Shown here one piece after another: positions 63,369 to 64,000 of a stretch of 64,000 bases of DNA. Made by a program: the position numbers and the translations under genes. Below the pieces are notes generated by a model. It was given only the letters and a program-made list of their open reading frames with translations. It was not told the origin of the DNA and ran no database searches. The number at the start of each line of letters is the position of its first letter. The first letter of the stretch is position 1. This stretch comes from Sinorhizobium alkalisoli (GTDB lineage: Bacteria; Pseudomonadota; Alphaproteobacteria; Rhizobiales; Rhizobiaceae): positions 992,001 through 1,056,000 of the forward strand of contig NZ_CP034910.1 of NCBI RefSeq assembly GCF_008932245.1, in the 5' to 3' direction.

Positions 63369-63695
63369 ATGGCCATGTATCTCACGCGCTTCAGCTACAC
63401 GCCCGAGACATGGGCGCGCATGATCGAAAACCCCGAGGATCGGCGTGGGGCGGCGCGTACGTATATAGAGTCGGTAGGCGGAAAGCTCCATGGGTTCTGG
63501 TACGCCTTCGGCGAGCATGATGGTTGGAATCTGTGGGAGGCGCCTGACAACGTTTCGATGGCGGCGGTCGCGCTTGCGATCGGCGCAGGAGGCGCGCTCA
63601 GCTCCATCGAAACCACTGTCCTCCTCAGCGTCGAGGATACGATCGACGCCCTGGGAAAGGCAAAGTCGATTCGGTATCGTCCGCCGGCGGCGTAG
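63369..63695 (+). CDS. GYD domain protein
   Basis: A 108-residue protein of the GYD family: MAMYLTRFSYTPETWARMIE, IESVGGKLHGFWYAFGEHDG, WNLWEAPDNVSMAAVALAIG. The family is of unknown function and is related to small dimeric alpha+beta barrels. It is placed just downstream of the catabolic genes, but its own ribosome binding site and the 338-bp gap suggest separate expression. Confidence 0.85.
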   Translation: MAMYLTRFSYTPETWARMIENPEDRRGAARTYIESVGGKLHGFWYAFGEHDGWNLWEAPDNVSMAAVALAIGAGGALSSIETTVLLSVEDTIDALGKAKSIRYRPPAA

Positions 63696-64000
63696 GCGCC
63701 AAGCCAAATGAACTTCATGAGTATGTCGGTTTCCCGCGCGCAGTCCTTTTGACTTGCGCCAGAGGCGTAGAATGTCCGCAACGGTGGAGGGCGGAAGTTG
63801 GTGAGTAGCTTGCTGAGCGACAGCAATGCACGCCTGAAGCCGACACTTCGACCTGACGGGATCGTTCTCTTTCTGTGGAGACCGCACAAGATATTCATAA
63901 CATATCGGTAAAACGTCCTTAGCCAACGCCGTCGAGGCTATCGTTCTGTCACTCGGGATTCTGATTTCACCACAGTTTTTATCTTCGCCACAGCTTCGAG
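63696..64000. other. Right-end stretch, no gene recognised
   Basis: The last 305 bases hold no convincing gene on either strand. They may be the end or promoter of a gene beyond the window. Confidence 0.4.

Overview
The window is high-GC alphaproteobacterial DNA and looks like a large plasmid or megaplasmid of a Sinorhizobium/Ensifer-type rhizobium. Three things suggest this: a SyrB-like symbiosis-regulator homologue, a Ti/rhizobial-type conjugation module (traG-traD-traC diverging from traA across an oriT-like sequence), and several plasmid-specific families (ParB-like partition protein, DUF932, DUF1173, DUF736, Toprim primase-like). No rRNA, tRNA or CRISPR array was seen. The assignment rests on protein resemblance read by eye, without database searches.

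Region 1 (about 1-15,000) is a PQQ-dependent alcohol oxidation island. It holds a PedF-like cytochrome c (cut by the left edge), a four-gene PQQ-associated ABC system (solute-binding protein, YVTN beta-propeller, ATPase, permease), a pseudoazurin, a sensory branch (LuxR-type response regulator, FIST/NosP-like sensor, hybrid histidine kinase), a quinoprotein alcohol dehydrogenase with the lanthanide-type second aspartate, and pqqABCDE including a 31-residue pqqA. A perfect 18-bp inverted repeat sits between the cytochrome and the ABC genes. Related half-sites lie in front of the dehydrogenase, so a common regulator is likely.

Region 2 (about 15,000-27,500) is a mosaic. It has a decayed MFS transporter with a stop codon and an internal small inversion, a three-subunit molybdenum hydroxylase with a MoaD-like protein, a FabMG-type protein, small rhizobial hypotheticals, a DnaQ-like exonuclease, and three proteins (one SyrB-like) that share a C-terminal leucine-zipper-like tail.

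Region 3 (about 27,500-49,000) is plasmid maintenance and transfer: ParB-like, DUF932, DUF3846-like, DUF1173, Toprim, DUF2493 and DUF736 proteins, a TacA/TacT-type toxin-antitoxin pair, an unpaired Phd-type antitoxin, a PemK-like fragment, and traG/traD/traC/oriT/traA. GC hairpins punctuate the gene boundaries. Two divergent intergenic regions share the palindrome TACTATC-N8-GATAGTA, probably an operator co-regulating DUF1173/Toprim and traC/traA.

Region 4 (about 49,000-64,000) is an aromatic/alicyclic catabolic island. It contains an NTF2-like protein, an FAD-dependent dehydrogenase of the ketosteroid dehydrogenase/fumarate reductase type, AraC and LysR regulators, two intradiol (hydroxyquinol-type) dioxygenases, maleylacetate reductase, a complete LIV-type ABC importer, a TfdB-like flavin hydroxylase and a GYD protein. 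Together they fit import of a ring compound, conversion to hydroxyquinol, ring cleavage to maleylacetate and reduction to 3-oxoadipate.
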